A DNA stretch of 64,000 nucleotides, from the NCBI GenBank assembly GCA_030673875.1, contig JAUTCT010000027.1, positions 1 through 64,000 of the forward strand, given 5' to 3'. The position numbers were made by a program, and so were the translations under genes. Of the stretch, positions 1 through 7,515 are shown piece by piece. The notes beneath the pieces were generated by a model. That model saw only the letters and a list, made by a program, of their open reading frames with translations, did not search any database and was not told the origin of the DNA. The stretch is from Verrucomicrobiota bacterium JB025 (GTDB lineage: Bacteria > Verrucomicrobiota > Verrucomicrobiia > Verrucomicrobiales > Akkermansiaceae). The stretch's first letter is position 1. Each line of letters starts with the position of its first letter.

Positions 1-2031
1 GTCGAGGTCATCGATGAACCAGCCTTCGCCGGGCGTGGCGGCGTTGTCGCTGACCATGCGGAAACGCAGTTTCACATTGGAGAGGCCCTTCCATGGCGAG
101 AGGTCGATGCGCTGGCGCTGCCAGGTGGAGCGGGATATTTCATAGGCGCCGTAGGTGTAGATCGTGGGGCCTCCGGTGCCTGAGATTTCGATCCGGAACC
201 AGTCTCCGGAGTTGAGGCCGTAGCGGTCCCAGAAGGTGAGGACCGGCCACTCGGTGTTGCGCAGGTCGACGGCGGTTTCGATGTAGGTGTTGGTGTTCTG
301 GGCGTAGCTGGCACCGGGCGAGCTGGCGAGGCAGGAGGCACCCGTTCGTTTCACGGCAGTGGAAAGGCCCCACGCGCTGGTGCCGGTGTCGGCACCGGTG
401 TTCCAGTTGAGGAGGTCGGCATCGAAGTTGGCGGCAAATGGCAGCGGGTTGTTCAAGGTGAGCGCCACGGTTTCATTGGCGCTGTCCGCCGAGTAGGTGC
501 CGTAGGGTGAGACGGCATAAACGCGGTAGTAATAGGTCGTGTCGAGCGCCAGGCCGCTGTCGGTGAAGGTGGTCTGCGTTTGGTCCGTGATGACTGCGAT
601 GCGCGGCGAGTTGATGCCCACGCCGGTGCTGGTGGAGCGGTGGATGGCGTAGTGGGAGAACGGCAGCGAGGTGTTCGCGGTCCAGGTGAGGCGCATGCCG
701 TGGGAGGTGATTTCATCGGCAGCGGGTGCGGCGACCACTGCCGGGGCCTCGGCGGCCGAAATGTCGTCGATCCACCAGCCGTCGGCGTTGGTGGAGGCGT
801 CGGTGGTGAGGCGGAAGCGGACCAGGACCGAGCTTTGGCCGGCGTAGGTGGTGAGCGGGATGCGCACGCGGGTCCAGACCTGAGTGCCGCTGGTGTAGCT
901 GGCGAGCACCGACCAGCTGGTGCCCTGGTTGGTGGAAATTTCCACGTTGGCGGTGTCTCCCGAGGCGAGGACGTAGCGGTGATGGAAGGAAAGCACCGGA
1001 TTCACCGCGCTGCTCAGGTTCATCGGCGCGGCGAGGCGGAGCGGCTGCGAGGCGATGCCATCGGCGTAGTTGGCGCCGGGGGAATCCGACCAGGCGCGGC
1101 TCGGGCTGTTGGCGTCCTCATCGGAGAGTGCCCACGGCGCGGTGGCCAGCCACAGGTTGGGGCTGCCCTCGCCATCGTCGAGGAACGGGAAATCCATGCC
1201 CGCGGGGGTGGTGACGGAGACCTCGTTGCTGAGCGAATGGAGTCCGCGGCTGGTGAGCGTGAGGACGCGGTAGTGGAAGTTGGCTTTCGGCGCGACGGCG
1301 ATGTCGGTGCACTCGACGGTGGCGGAGTCGGTCAGGGTGGCGACGGTTTTGGCGGTGCGCCAGTCGAAGCCCGCGCTGGTGCCGCGCAGGACGATGTAGG
1401 AGGCAAATCCGGCGTCGGTGGAGGCGGACCAGCGCAGGGTGACGGCGGTTTGGCCGAGGTCGGTGCCGGTGGGGGTATCGAGAGTTACGGGTTCGGGCGC
1501 GCTGCCGATGACCACGTCATCGAGATACCAGCCGTCCATGACGATCGATGAATCGGTGGTCATGCGGAAGCGGATTTTGGTGTTGGTTTCCGCGGCAAAC
1601 GACGAGAGGTCGAGTTGGTCGCGGACCATGGCCGGGTGGGTGCCGGAGTAGCTGGCAAGTGGGGTGGCGGACCAGGTGGAGCCGCCGTCGGTGGAGATTT
1701 CCACGTGGCCGAAGTCGTAGCCGTTTTCCAGTTCGTAGGAATGCTGGAATGCGAGGGCAGGGCGTGCGGTGGCGGCCAGCGTGACGGCGGATGTCAGCGT
1801 GAGCGAGGTGTCGTTGTTATTGGTGTAGAAGGCCCCCGGGGTATCGGTGACCGAGTGGGTGGGCGAGGCGGCGCGGGTGGTGGTGGCCGCCCATGCGCCG
1901 GTGGCCTGCCATTGGGCGAGGCCGGACTCGAAATCGTCGGTGACGAGCGGGGTGGGTTGGGCGGCTAGGATCGCGGTGGTGATGCTCCAGATGGTGGCAG
2001 TCCGGATTCCGAAACGGGTTTCGAGTTTCAT
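1..2031 (-). CDS. Secreted multi-domain adhesin-like protein with MAM-like and fibronectin III-like repeats (C-terminus outside window)
   Basis: The frame is open from an ATG at 2031 to the window edge, giving 677 residues with no stop. It begins with a signal-peptide-like stretch (IWSITTAILAA). Three blocks of about 150 residues follow. Each opens with an aromatic, Asp-rich segment and closes with a GWYLDDV, GWWIDDI or GWFIDDL motif, as in MAM/jelly-roll lectin-like domains. Fibronectin III-like linkers (LRWSASTDAGFASY, LTWTANTSLPFSHY) lie between the blocks. Such proteins are exported, and a C-terminal sorting domain is likely beyond the window. The exact role (adhesin, surface protein or hydrolase with accessory domains) cannot be told without the rest. 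Low-complexity Thr/Ser/Ala-rich composition fits a surface protein. Confidence 0.75.
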   Translation of the reverse strand, partial: MKLETRFGIRTATIWSITTAILAAQPTPLVTDDFESGLAQWQATGAWAATTTRAASPTHSVTDTPGAFYTNNNDTSLTLTSAVTLAATARPALAFQHSYELENGYDFGHVEISTDGGSTWSATPLASYSGTHPAMVRDQLDLSSFAAETNTKIRFRMTTDSSIVMDGWYLDDVVIGSAPEPVTLDTPTGTDLGQTAVTLRWSASTDAGFASYIVLRGTSAGFDWRTAKTVATLTDSATVECTDIAVAPKANFHYRVLTLTSRGLHSLSNEVSVTTPAGMDFPFLDDGEGSPNLWLATAPWALSDEDANSPSRAWSDSPGANYADGIASQPLRLAAPMNLSSAVNPVLSFHHRYVLASGDTANVEISTNQGTSWSVLASYTSGTQVWTRVRIPLTTYAGQSSVLVRFRLTTDASTNADGWWIDDISAAEAPAVVAAPAADEITSHGMRLTWTANTSLPFSHYAIHRSTSTGVGINSPRIAVITDQTQTTFTDSGLALDTTYYYRVYAVSPYGTYSADSANETVALTLNNPLPFAANFDADLLNWNTGADTGTSAWGLSTAVKRTGASCLASSPGASYAQNTNTYIETAVDLRNTEWPVLTFWDRYGLNSGDWFRIEISGTGGPTIYTYGAYEISRSTWQRQRIDLSPWKGLSNVKLRFRMVSDNAATPGEGWFIDDLD

Positions 2032-2519
2032 GTGATGCCTCTTTCTCGGGTTGCCCCGGAAGTCCGGCTTGTCCCGCCGCTTCCAGGGTGGGTTTTGATG
2101 GGGGTTTTGAAGGAATGGGCTCCCGGCGGCCCCGGGGATCCGCCTCATTTGATGAGGTCGGCCGGGGGCAGCCACGATTTCATCCAACAGTTCTTCTGTT
2201 ATCGCATGAGACGACTTTTACCGATCATTCTCAATCTGTTCGGAAGGGGTGCTGAATAAAACGCAAGATATGCGTAGTCGGAATTCCGGCGATTTCGTGG
2301 GTTTTGAATCAAATCGGATTATTTGTCCGGCGGAGGGGCGGTGTGAGCGGGCGAGTGGATTGCGGAGTCGCATTTGCCGGACGGCTCGGAGATCCGTCCC
2401 TGCCAGGGGAGGGTGAATTGGGTGGGGGGAATCGGCCGGGTGCGTGGCGAGCGAATGCGAGGGTTGAGGTCGCATTCGCCGGGTGCCGGGTGCTGGGCGC
2501 GTGGCGCCGGGGGTGGTGG
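2032..2519. other. 488-base intergenic leader region
   Basis: No convincing gene is seen here. It is the upstream region of the secreted protein ending at position 1 and the downstream region of the dehydrogenase at 2520. It contains a 6-bp palindromic hairpin (CCTCAT-TTG-ATGAGG, around 2142-2158), an AT-richer stretch around 2240-2290 that could hold the promoter, and a perfect 10-bp hairpin listed separately. Confidence 0.5.
2451..2479. repeat. Perfect 10-bp inverted repeat
   Basis: The arms are GCGAATGCGA (2451-2460) and TCGCATTCGC (2470-2479), with a 9-base loop. It lies about 40 bases downstream of the minus-strand dehydrogenase stop but has no U-tract on either strand. A related copy of the right arm (TCGCATTTGCCGG) occurs about 100 bases away near 2367. 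It may be a factor-dependent terminator or a small REP-like element. Confidence 0.5.
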
Positions 2520-3479
2520 TTAGAGGACGCCGTTGGCGCAGTTGCATTCCCCTTCGCCGGAGAGGGCGTTGATCAGGTTGGTGAGGGATTTCATCGCCTG
2601 ACGGGGGACGCTTTCGTAGGTGCGGGATCCGATGTGCGGGGTGATGACGCTGTTCGGGGCGTGGAGCAGCGGGTGGTCGGGGGACGGGGGTTCTTCGTCG
2701 AGCACGTCGGCGCCGTAGCCGCCGAGTTTACCGGATTCGAGGGCGGCGACGATGTCGGGGGTTTCGACGATTTCACCGCGGGCACAGTTGAGGATGATGA
2801 CGCCGTCCTTCATTTCGGCGATTTTGGCGGTGTTGATCATGCCGCGGGTTTCGTCGGAGAGGTTGCAGTGGAGCGAGACGACGTCTGAGCCGGTGAGGAC
2901 TTCGTCCATGGTGGCGCAGCGTTTGACCTGGTGTGCGGCGGCGAATTCCTCCGGCCAGTAGGGGTCGAAGGCGATGACGTCCATGTCGAAGGCGCGGGCG
3001 CGGACGGCGACTTCCTTGCCGATGCGGCCGAGGCCGACGATGCCGATGGTTTTGTGGTAGATTTCGTGTCCGGTGACGCGCATCCATTCGCCTTTGCGAG
3101 CGGCTTCGGCGGTATCGACGATGCGTTTGGTGATGCCGATGAGGAGGCCGAAGGTGTGTTCGGCGACGGTCATGTGGTTGACGCCGGGGGTGAAGAGGAC
3201 GGGGACCTTGAGTTCCTTGGTGGCGGGGATGTCGATTTTATCGAGGCCGATGCCGTATTTGGAGATGATCTTGAGGCGGGGGAGGGATTTTTCGATGACG
3301 GCGCGGGTGATGGCGTCGTCGCCGCAGAGGAAGGCGTCGAAGTCACCGGCGAGTTCGAGCATGCGTTGTTCGGAGAGCGGGCCACGTTCGCGGACGATGT
3401 CCCAGCCTTGGGATTCCATGAGTTCGTGGTGCGGGCCGGGGGTGTCTTGGTAGCTGCAGGTGGTGAGGAGGATGCGCAT
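2520..3479 (-). CDS. D-isomer-specific 2-hydroxyacid dehydrogenase (phosphoglycerate dehydrogenase-like)
   Basis: A 319-residue NAD-dependent dehydrogenase of the D-2-hydroxyacid family. The Rossmann glycine motif is GLGRIG. The catalytic Arg lies in LNCARGEIV, the Glu in DVLDEEPPSP, and the His in the ITPHIGS segment near the C-terminus. It is shorter than SerA proteins carrying ACT or ASB domains, so it is a minimal enzyme. The substrate could be 3-phosphoglycerate, glyoxylate/hydroxypyruvate or a sugar acid; sequence alone does not decide. It is transcribed alone, with EF-P upstream on the same strand but separated by a strong terminator. The chosen ATG is the first in frame and gives the usual N-terminus of the family. 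Confidence 0.85.
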   Translation of the reverse strand: MRILLTTCSYQDTPGPHHELMESQGWDIVRERGPLSEQRMLELAGDFDAFLCGDDAITRAVIEKSLPRLKIISKYGIGLDKIDIPATKELKVPVLFTPGVNHMTVAEHTFGLLIGITKRIVDTAEAARKGEWMRVTGHEIYHKTIGIVGLGRIGKEVAVRARAFDMDVIAFDPYWPEEFAAAHQVKRCATMDEVLTGSDVVSLHCNLSDETRGMINTAKIAEMKDGVIILNCARGEIVETPDIVAALESGKLGGYGADVLDEEPPSPDHPLLHAPNSVITPHIGSRTYESVPRQAMKSLTNLINALSGEGECNCANGVL

Positions 3480-3548
3480 GGTTTGGTGTTTTTCGTTGTG
3501 AGTGGGTGGATTCCAGCACTTCGGCAGCGGGTTGCAATGGTGGAATGC

Positions 3549-3577
3549 AAAAGGGCCGCCCGATGCGGGCGGCCCTT
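3549..3577 (-). terminator. Intrinsic terminator of efp
   Basis: An 11-bp perfect GC-rich stem (AAGGGCCGCCC at 3551-3561, partner at 3567-3577) with a 5-base loop. On the minus strand it is followed by TTTT. It sits about 30 bases after the EF-P stop and ahead of the dehydrogenase start. Confidence 0.8.
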
Positions 3578-3605
3578 GGGTTGATCTGTTGCGCAGGATC
3601 GGGGG

Positions 3606-4169
3606 TCAGGCGCGGCCGAGGTAGGAGCCGTCTTCGGTTTTGACGTTGATTTGTTCGCCCTGGTTGATGAAGAGCGGGACCTGGACGACGAGGCCGGTTT
3701 CCATGGTGGCGGGTTTGTAGACGTTGTTGGCGGAGTCGCCTTTGACGCCTTCCGAGGATTCGGCGACGGTCATGGTCATCGACTGGGGAAGGTCGATGGA
3801 GACGGCGCTGCCATCGGCGATGAGGAGGGTGTAGAGTTGGCCTTCGATGAGGTAGTCTTTCATCGGCGCGACGAGTTCCTCGTTGATGGTGACGTCTTCG
3901 AAGGTTTCCGGGTGGAGGAAGTGGTAGCCGGAGCTGTCCTTGTAGGAGTATTCGTGGGGGTCGCGCTCGAGCATGACTCCATCAAGCGAGTCATTGGAGG
4001 TGAGGCGGAGGTTGAAGACTTTTTTGGTGGCCACGCTGCGGACGGACATCTGGACGTATGATGCCATGCGGGGAGGCGTTTTCAGTTCGTGGTCGGTAAC
4101 GAGGCAGATCTCGTTGTTGTGGCGGACGGCGTGTCCTTTGCGGAGGTTGATGACGGGAGTGCTGGCCAT
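3606..4169 (-). CDS. efp: Elongation factor P
   Basis: 187 residues covering the three EF-P beta-barrel domains. It is full length compared with E. coli EF-P (188). EF-P binds between the P and E sites of the ribosome and relieves stalling at polyproline. Domain II/III signatures are visible: KGDTA-like GVKGDSANNVYKPAT, then GLVVQVPLFI. The C-terminal GSYLGRA recalls EfpL/YeiP. The tip loop of domain I reads LKTPPRMASYV, so the residue at the position of E. coli Lys34 is Arg34, preceded by two prolines. That rules out the EpmA lysylation route at this site and resembles the arginine type glycosylated by EarP. The start at 4169 gives MASTPV; longer in-frame extensions upstream lack any EF-P similarity. 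Confidence 0.95.
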   Translation of the reverse strand: MASTPVINLRKGHAVRHNNEICLVTDHELKTPPRMASYVQMSVRSVATKKVFNLRLTSNDSLDGVMLERDPHEYSYKDSSGYHFLHPETFEDVTINEELVAPMKDYLIEGQLYTLLIADGSAVSIDLPQSMTMTVAESSEGVKGDSANNVYKPATMETGLVVQVPLFINQGEQINVKTEDGSYLGRA

Positions 4170-4357
4170 GATGTTTGGGGGACGTGGATAGAGGGCTGGC
4201 GGGGGAGAGGCAAGCGTGGAATTTGTGGCCGGTCGGGCGCGGTGGTGCGGTGGCGGTGCGGTGGATGGGCGCTGATGGGTGGGCTTGTTGTTGGCATGGG
4301 TGCCGCGGGTGAGAGCGGGGCTTGCGCCGGGCGGGAAAGCCGGGCAGGTTCTGGCCC

Positions 4358-5041
<684 letters not shown>

Positions 5042-5058
5042 GGGGGGCGTTCGGAAGC

Positions 5059-5083
5059 GAACTGGAACAGGAGGTTCCAGTTC
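5059..5083 (+). terminator. Probable terminator after the ABC ATPase
   Basis: A 10-bp perfect stem (GAACTGGAAC / GTTCCAGTTC) with a 5-base loop starts 17 bases after the stop. The downstream T-content is weak (ACTTTGTG), so efficiency is uncertain. Confidence 0.5.
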
Positions 5084-5119
5084 ACTTTGTGAGCGATGGC
5101 TCAGAGCGCCAGCGGGGTG

Positions 5120-6661
5120 TTATTCCGCGCGAGACAGGCGGGGGATGCCGCGTTGGATGAGTTGGTTGTCGACGGCGAGGGCTTCGTTGTCGTCGAGGTA
5201 GATGGTGAGGTCGTCATCTTCGAGTTTGATCGAGTGGAGGCCGCCGGTGTTGTTGTCGAAGGCGGCGATGAGTGACTTCATATCGGTGATTTTGGTGCCG
5301 TTGACTTCGACGATGACGGCGTTGCGGAGGGGTTCGTAGCCGACAGTTGCGGGGGTGGGGATGACGCCGCTGAGGAAGACGACGCGGTTGATGCTGTCTT
5401 CGAAGTTTTCCGGGTTGTAGTATGGGTCGAGCAGGTTGATGGGGGCGCGAGATGACCATTTGTCGCCGAATCCGGAGAGGTATGGGCGGGTGAGTTCGAG
5501 GAAGACGAGGCCGCCTTTGATGAGGTAGTTGGGTGCCTGGTCGATGAGGTGGGTGGGGACGAGTTTGTCCTTTTGGTCGAGGCGGGTGAGGGTTGCCTCG
5601 AGTTCGATTGGCCGGCCGTCGCGGATGAGGGAGAGGGCGACGGTGTCGCCGGTGGATTTTTCCCCGCGAATGAGGTGGCCCCACAGGAGTTTTCCGTAGG
5701 ATGGGTGTTCGAAGTAGCCGCGGCGGTCGATTGGTTTGCCGTCGATGGCGATGATGACATCGTCTTTTTTGACGCCGGCGGTTTCGGCCGAGCTGCCTTT
5801 GCGGACGCTTTTGACGTAGAGTCCGCCCTGGTCATCGGTGAGTTTGAGCCATTTGCGGAATGAGGCGTCTTCGGTGCGTGCGGTGCGGGTGCCGAGGGAT
5901 GGGGATCCGGCGTAGTCGCCGTTGGTGGCTTCCTTGAGGAAACGGGTGAGGATGTCGGTGGCGGCGACGTCTGATATCTGGTCCTTCGAGTCGTAGCTGA
6001 TGAGGACGCCGGCGAGTTTGCCGTTGTGGAGGACGGGCAGCGAGTAGCTGCTGGCGGCGCTTTGCATGGAGGCTTTGACGCGGTAGGTGAGGAAGGATGC
6101 GCCGGGCAGGAAGTTCGACAGGAGGTCGACGCTCTGGAGGGTGCCGGGGGTTTGGATGGTGGTGCCGTTTTCTTCGACCTGGAGGATTTCGACTTTGCTG
6201 CCGATGGCGAGCGGTTGGTTGATTTCGAAGGGTTGGGTGTCCTGGAAGAATGCCGCGCCTTCCTCGTCATTCTGCGGGCCGAGGAGGGCGAAGTTTGCCT
6301 CGTAGTCGACGGCGACGACCTTGGCGGGGCAGAAGCGGGTGCCGTCGGGTGATTCGAATTCGAGGTAGGTGGCATCCGCGACGAGTTCGGCGGTGGTGAC
6401 GATGCGCTGGTCACGGACGATGGCGGCGAGGGCGCGGCGTTTGCGCGGCGGGTTTTTTTCCCACGGTTGCCATGGGTTCCATGATTGCTGGGTGGAATTG
6501 ATGCGGACGACGGAGCGGGTGAGGTCGACGGGTGCCGGGGTTTCCGCGGATTCGGCAGCGGTGGTTTCGGGGGTGGCGGGGCCGTTGTGCGGGGAATCGT
6601 TCTCGCGCGGTTGGCAGGCGGCGACGATGAGGATGAGTGGCAGGGTGAGATACGGGCGCAT
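5120..6661 (-). CDS. HtrA/Deg-like PDZ lipoprotein with all three catalytic residues replaced
   Basis: 513 residues. The N-terminus is a lipoprotein signal (LILIVAAC, lipid attachment at Cys16). Residues about 48-240 follow the trypsin-like fold of HtrA/DegP, but the expected triad is absent. The TxAHVV site reads TTAELVAD (Glu92 for His), the DLALL site reads EANFALLG (Asn123 for Asp), and the GNSGGP site reads SSYSLP (Tyr206 for Ser). A PDZ domain follows at about 265-360 (GLYVKSVRKGSSAETAGV), and a second, weaker PDZ-like segment at about 420-490 resembles the second PDZ of Deg proteases. It is most likely a periplasmic, membrane-anchored scaffold or chaperone rather than a protease. It lies downstream of dapB on the same strand, 69 bases away. 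Confidence 0.75.
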   Translation of the reverse strand: MRPYLTLPLILIVAACQPRENDSPHNGPATPETTAAESAETPAPVDLTRSVVRINSTQQSWNPWQPWEKNPPRKRRALAAIVRDQRIVTTAELVADATYLEFESPDGTRFCPAKVVAVDYEANFALLGPQNDEEGAAFFQDTQPFEINQPLAIGSKVEILQVEENGTTIQTPGTLQSVDLLSNFLPGASFLTYRVKASMQSAASSYSLPVLHNGKLAGVLISYDSKDQISDVAATDILTRFLKEATNGDYAGSPSLGTRTARTEDASFRKWLKLTDDQGGLYVKSVRKGSSAETAGVKKDDVIIAIDGKPIDRRGYFEHPSYGKLLWGHLIRGEKSTGDTVALSLIRDGRPIELEATLTRLDQKDKLVPTHLIDQAPNYLIKGGLVFLELTRPYLSGFGDKWSSRAPINLLDPYYNPENFEDSINRVVFLSGVIPTPATVGYEPLRNAVIVEVNGTKITDMKSLIAAFDNNTGGLHSIKLEDDDLTIYLDDNEALAVDNQLIQRGIPRLSRAE

Positions 6662-6730
6662 GTGGGCGGTGGGGTGAAGGTGGTGGGGTGAGAGTGAGGA
6701 TGGGTGGTCTGAGGGCTGGGGGCGGGCGGA

Positions 6731-7468
6731 TTATTTGAGGCCGAGCACGTCCTGCATGTCGTAGAGGCCGGCGGGTTGCTGCTGGAGCCAGACGGCGGCG
6801 CGGACGGCGCCGGGTGCGAAGACCATGCGTGAGGTCGCCTTGTGGGAGAGTTCGACGCGTTCGCCATCGGCGGCGAAGATCACGGAGTGGTCGCCGATGA
6901 CGTCTCCGCCGCGCAGGGTGTGCATGCCGATTTCCTTTTTCGGGCGTGGTCCGATGTTGCCGAGGCGGCCGTGGGTGACGTCGTCCTGATAGGAGGTTCC
7001 GGTTTCCTGGTTGAGGATGTCGAGCAGGGTGCGGGCGGTGCCGGAGGGGGAGTCGATCTTGTGGCGGTGGTGCATTTCGAGCACCTCGATGTCGTAGCGG
7101 TCCTGGGTGAGGATGCGGCTGGCCTGGCGGGTGAGCCAGAAGAGTGTGTTGACGCCGACGGAGTAGTTGGAGGCGAAGACGATGGGGATGGATTGGGCGG
7201 CTTCGGTGATGGCGGCGCGTTCCTCGTCGGTGTGGCCGGTGGTGCCGATGACGAGGGATTTGTTTTGGGCGATGGCGGTTGCGACGACTTCGGCGGTGAA
7301 CGAGTGGACGGTGAAGTCGATGGTGCAGGTGGCCTTGGCCATGGCGGCGGCGAGGTCTTCGCCGACGTCGTGGGTGGCGGTGACGGAGGTTTGCGGGTTT
7401 TGTTCTGCGGCGGTTTGGAGCGCTTGGCCCATGCGGCCGGATTTGCCTGTGATGAGGAGGTCGAGCAT
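6731..7468 (-). CDS. dapB: 4-hydroxy-tetrahydrodipicolinate reductase
   Basis: 245 residues, typical DapB length. It reduces the product of DapA to tetrahydrodipicolinate in lysine and meso-diaminopimelate synthesis, so it feeds both protein and peptidoglycan synthesis. The nucleotide motif GKSGRMG is at the N-terminus and GTTG follows. The catalytic and substrate-binding segment EMHHRHKIDSPSGTA is complete. The start at 7468 gives MLDLLITG; longer upstream frames are unrelated. It follows the TPR gene by 47 bases on the same strand; dapA is not in the window. Confidence 0.95.
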   Translation of the reverse strand: MLDLLITGKSGRMGQALQTAAEQNPQTSVTATHDVGEDLAAAMAKATCTIDFTVHSFTAEVVATAIAQNKSLVIGTTGHTDEERAAITEAAQSIPIVFASNYSVGVNTLFWLTRQASRILTQDRYDIEVLEMHHRHKIDSPSGTARTLLDILNQETGTSYQDDVTHGRLGNIGPRPKKEIGMHTLRGGDVIGDHSVIFAADGERVELSHKATSRMVFAPGAVRAAVWLQQQPAGLYDMQDVLGLK

Positions 7469-7515
7469 TGGGGTGTGAAGGTTGAGGATGGAAGGGTGGG
7501 ATGGTCGGGTGGGTG

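Noticed and set aside
2304-2888. Long plus-strand open frame over the dehydrogenase
   Set aside because: It is the shadow of the strongly coding minus-strand gene at 2520-3479; its protein is Gly/Asp/Val-rich with no motif.
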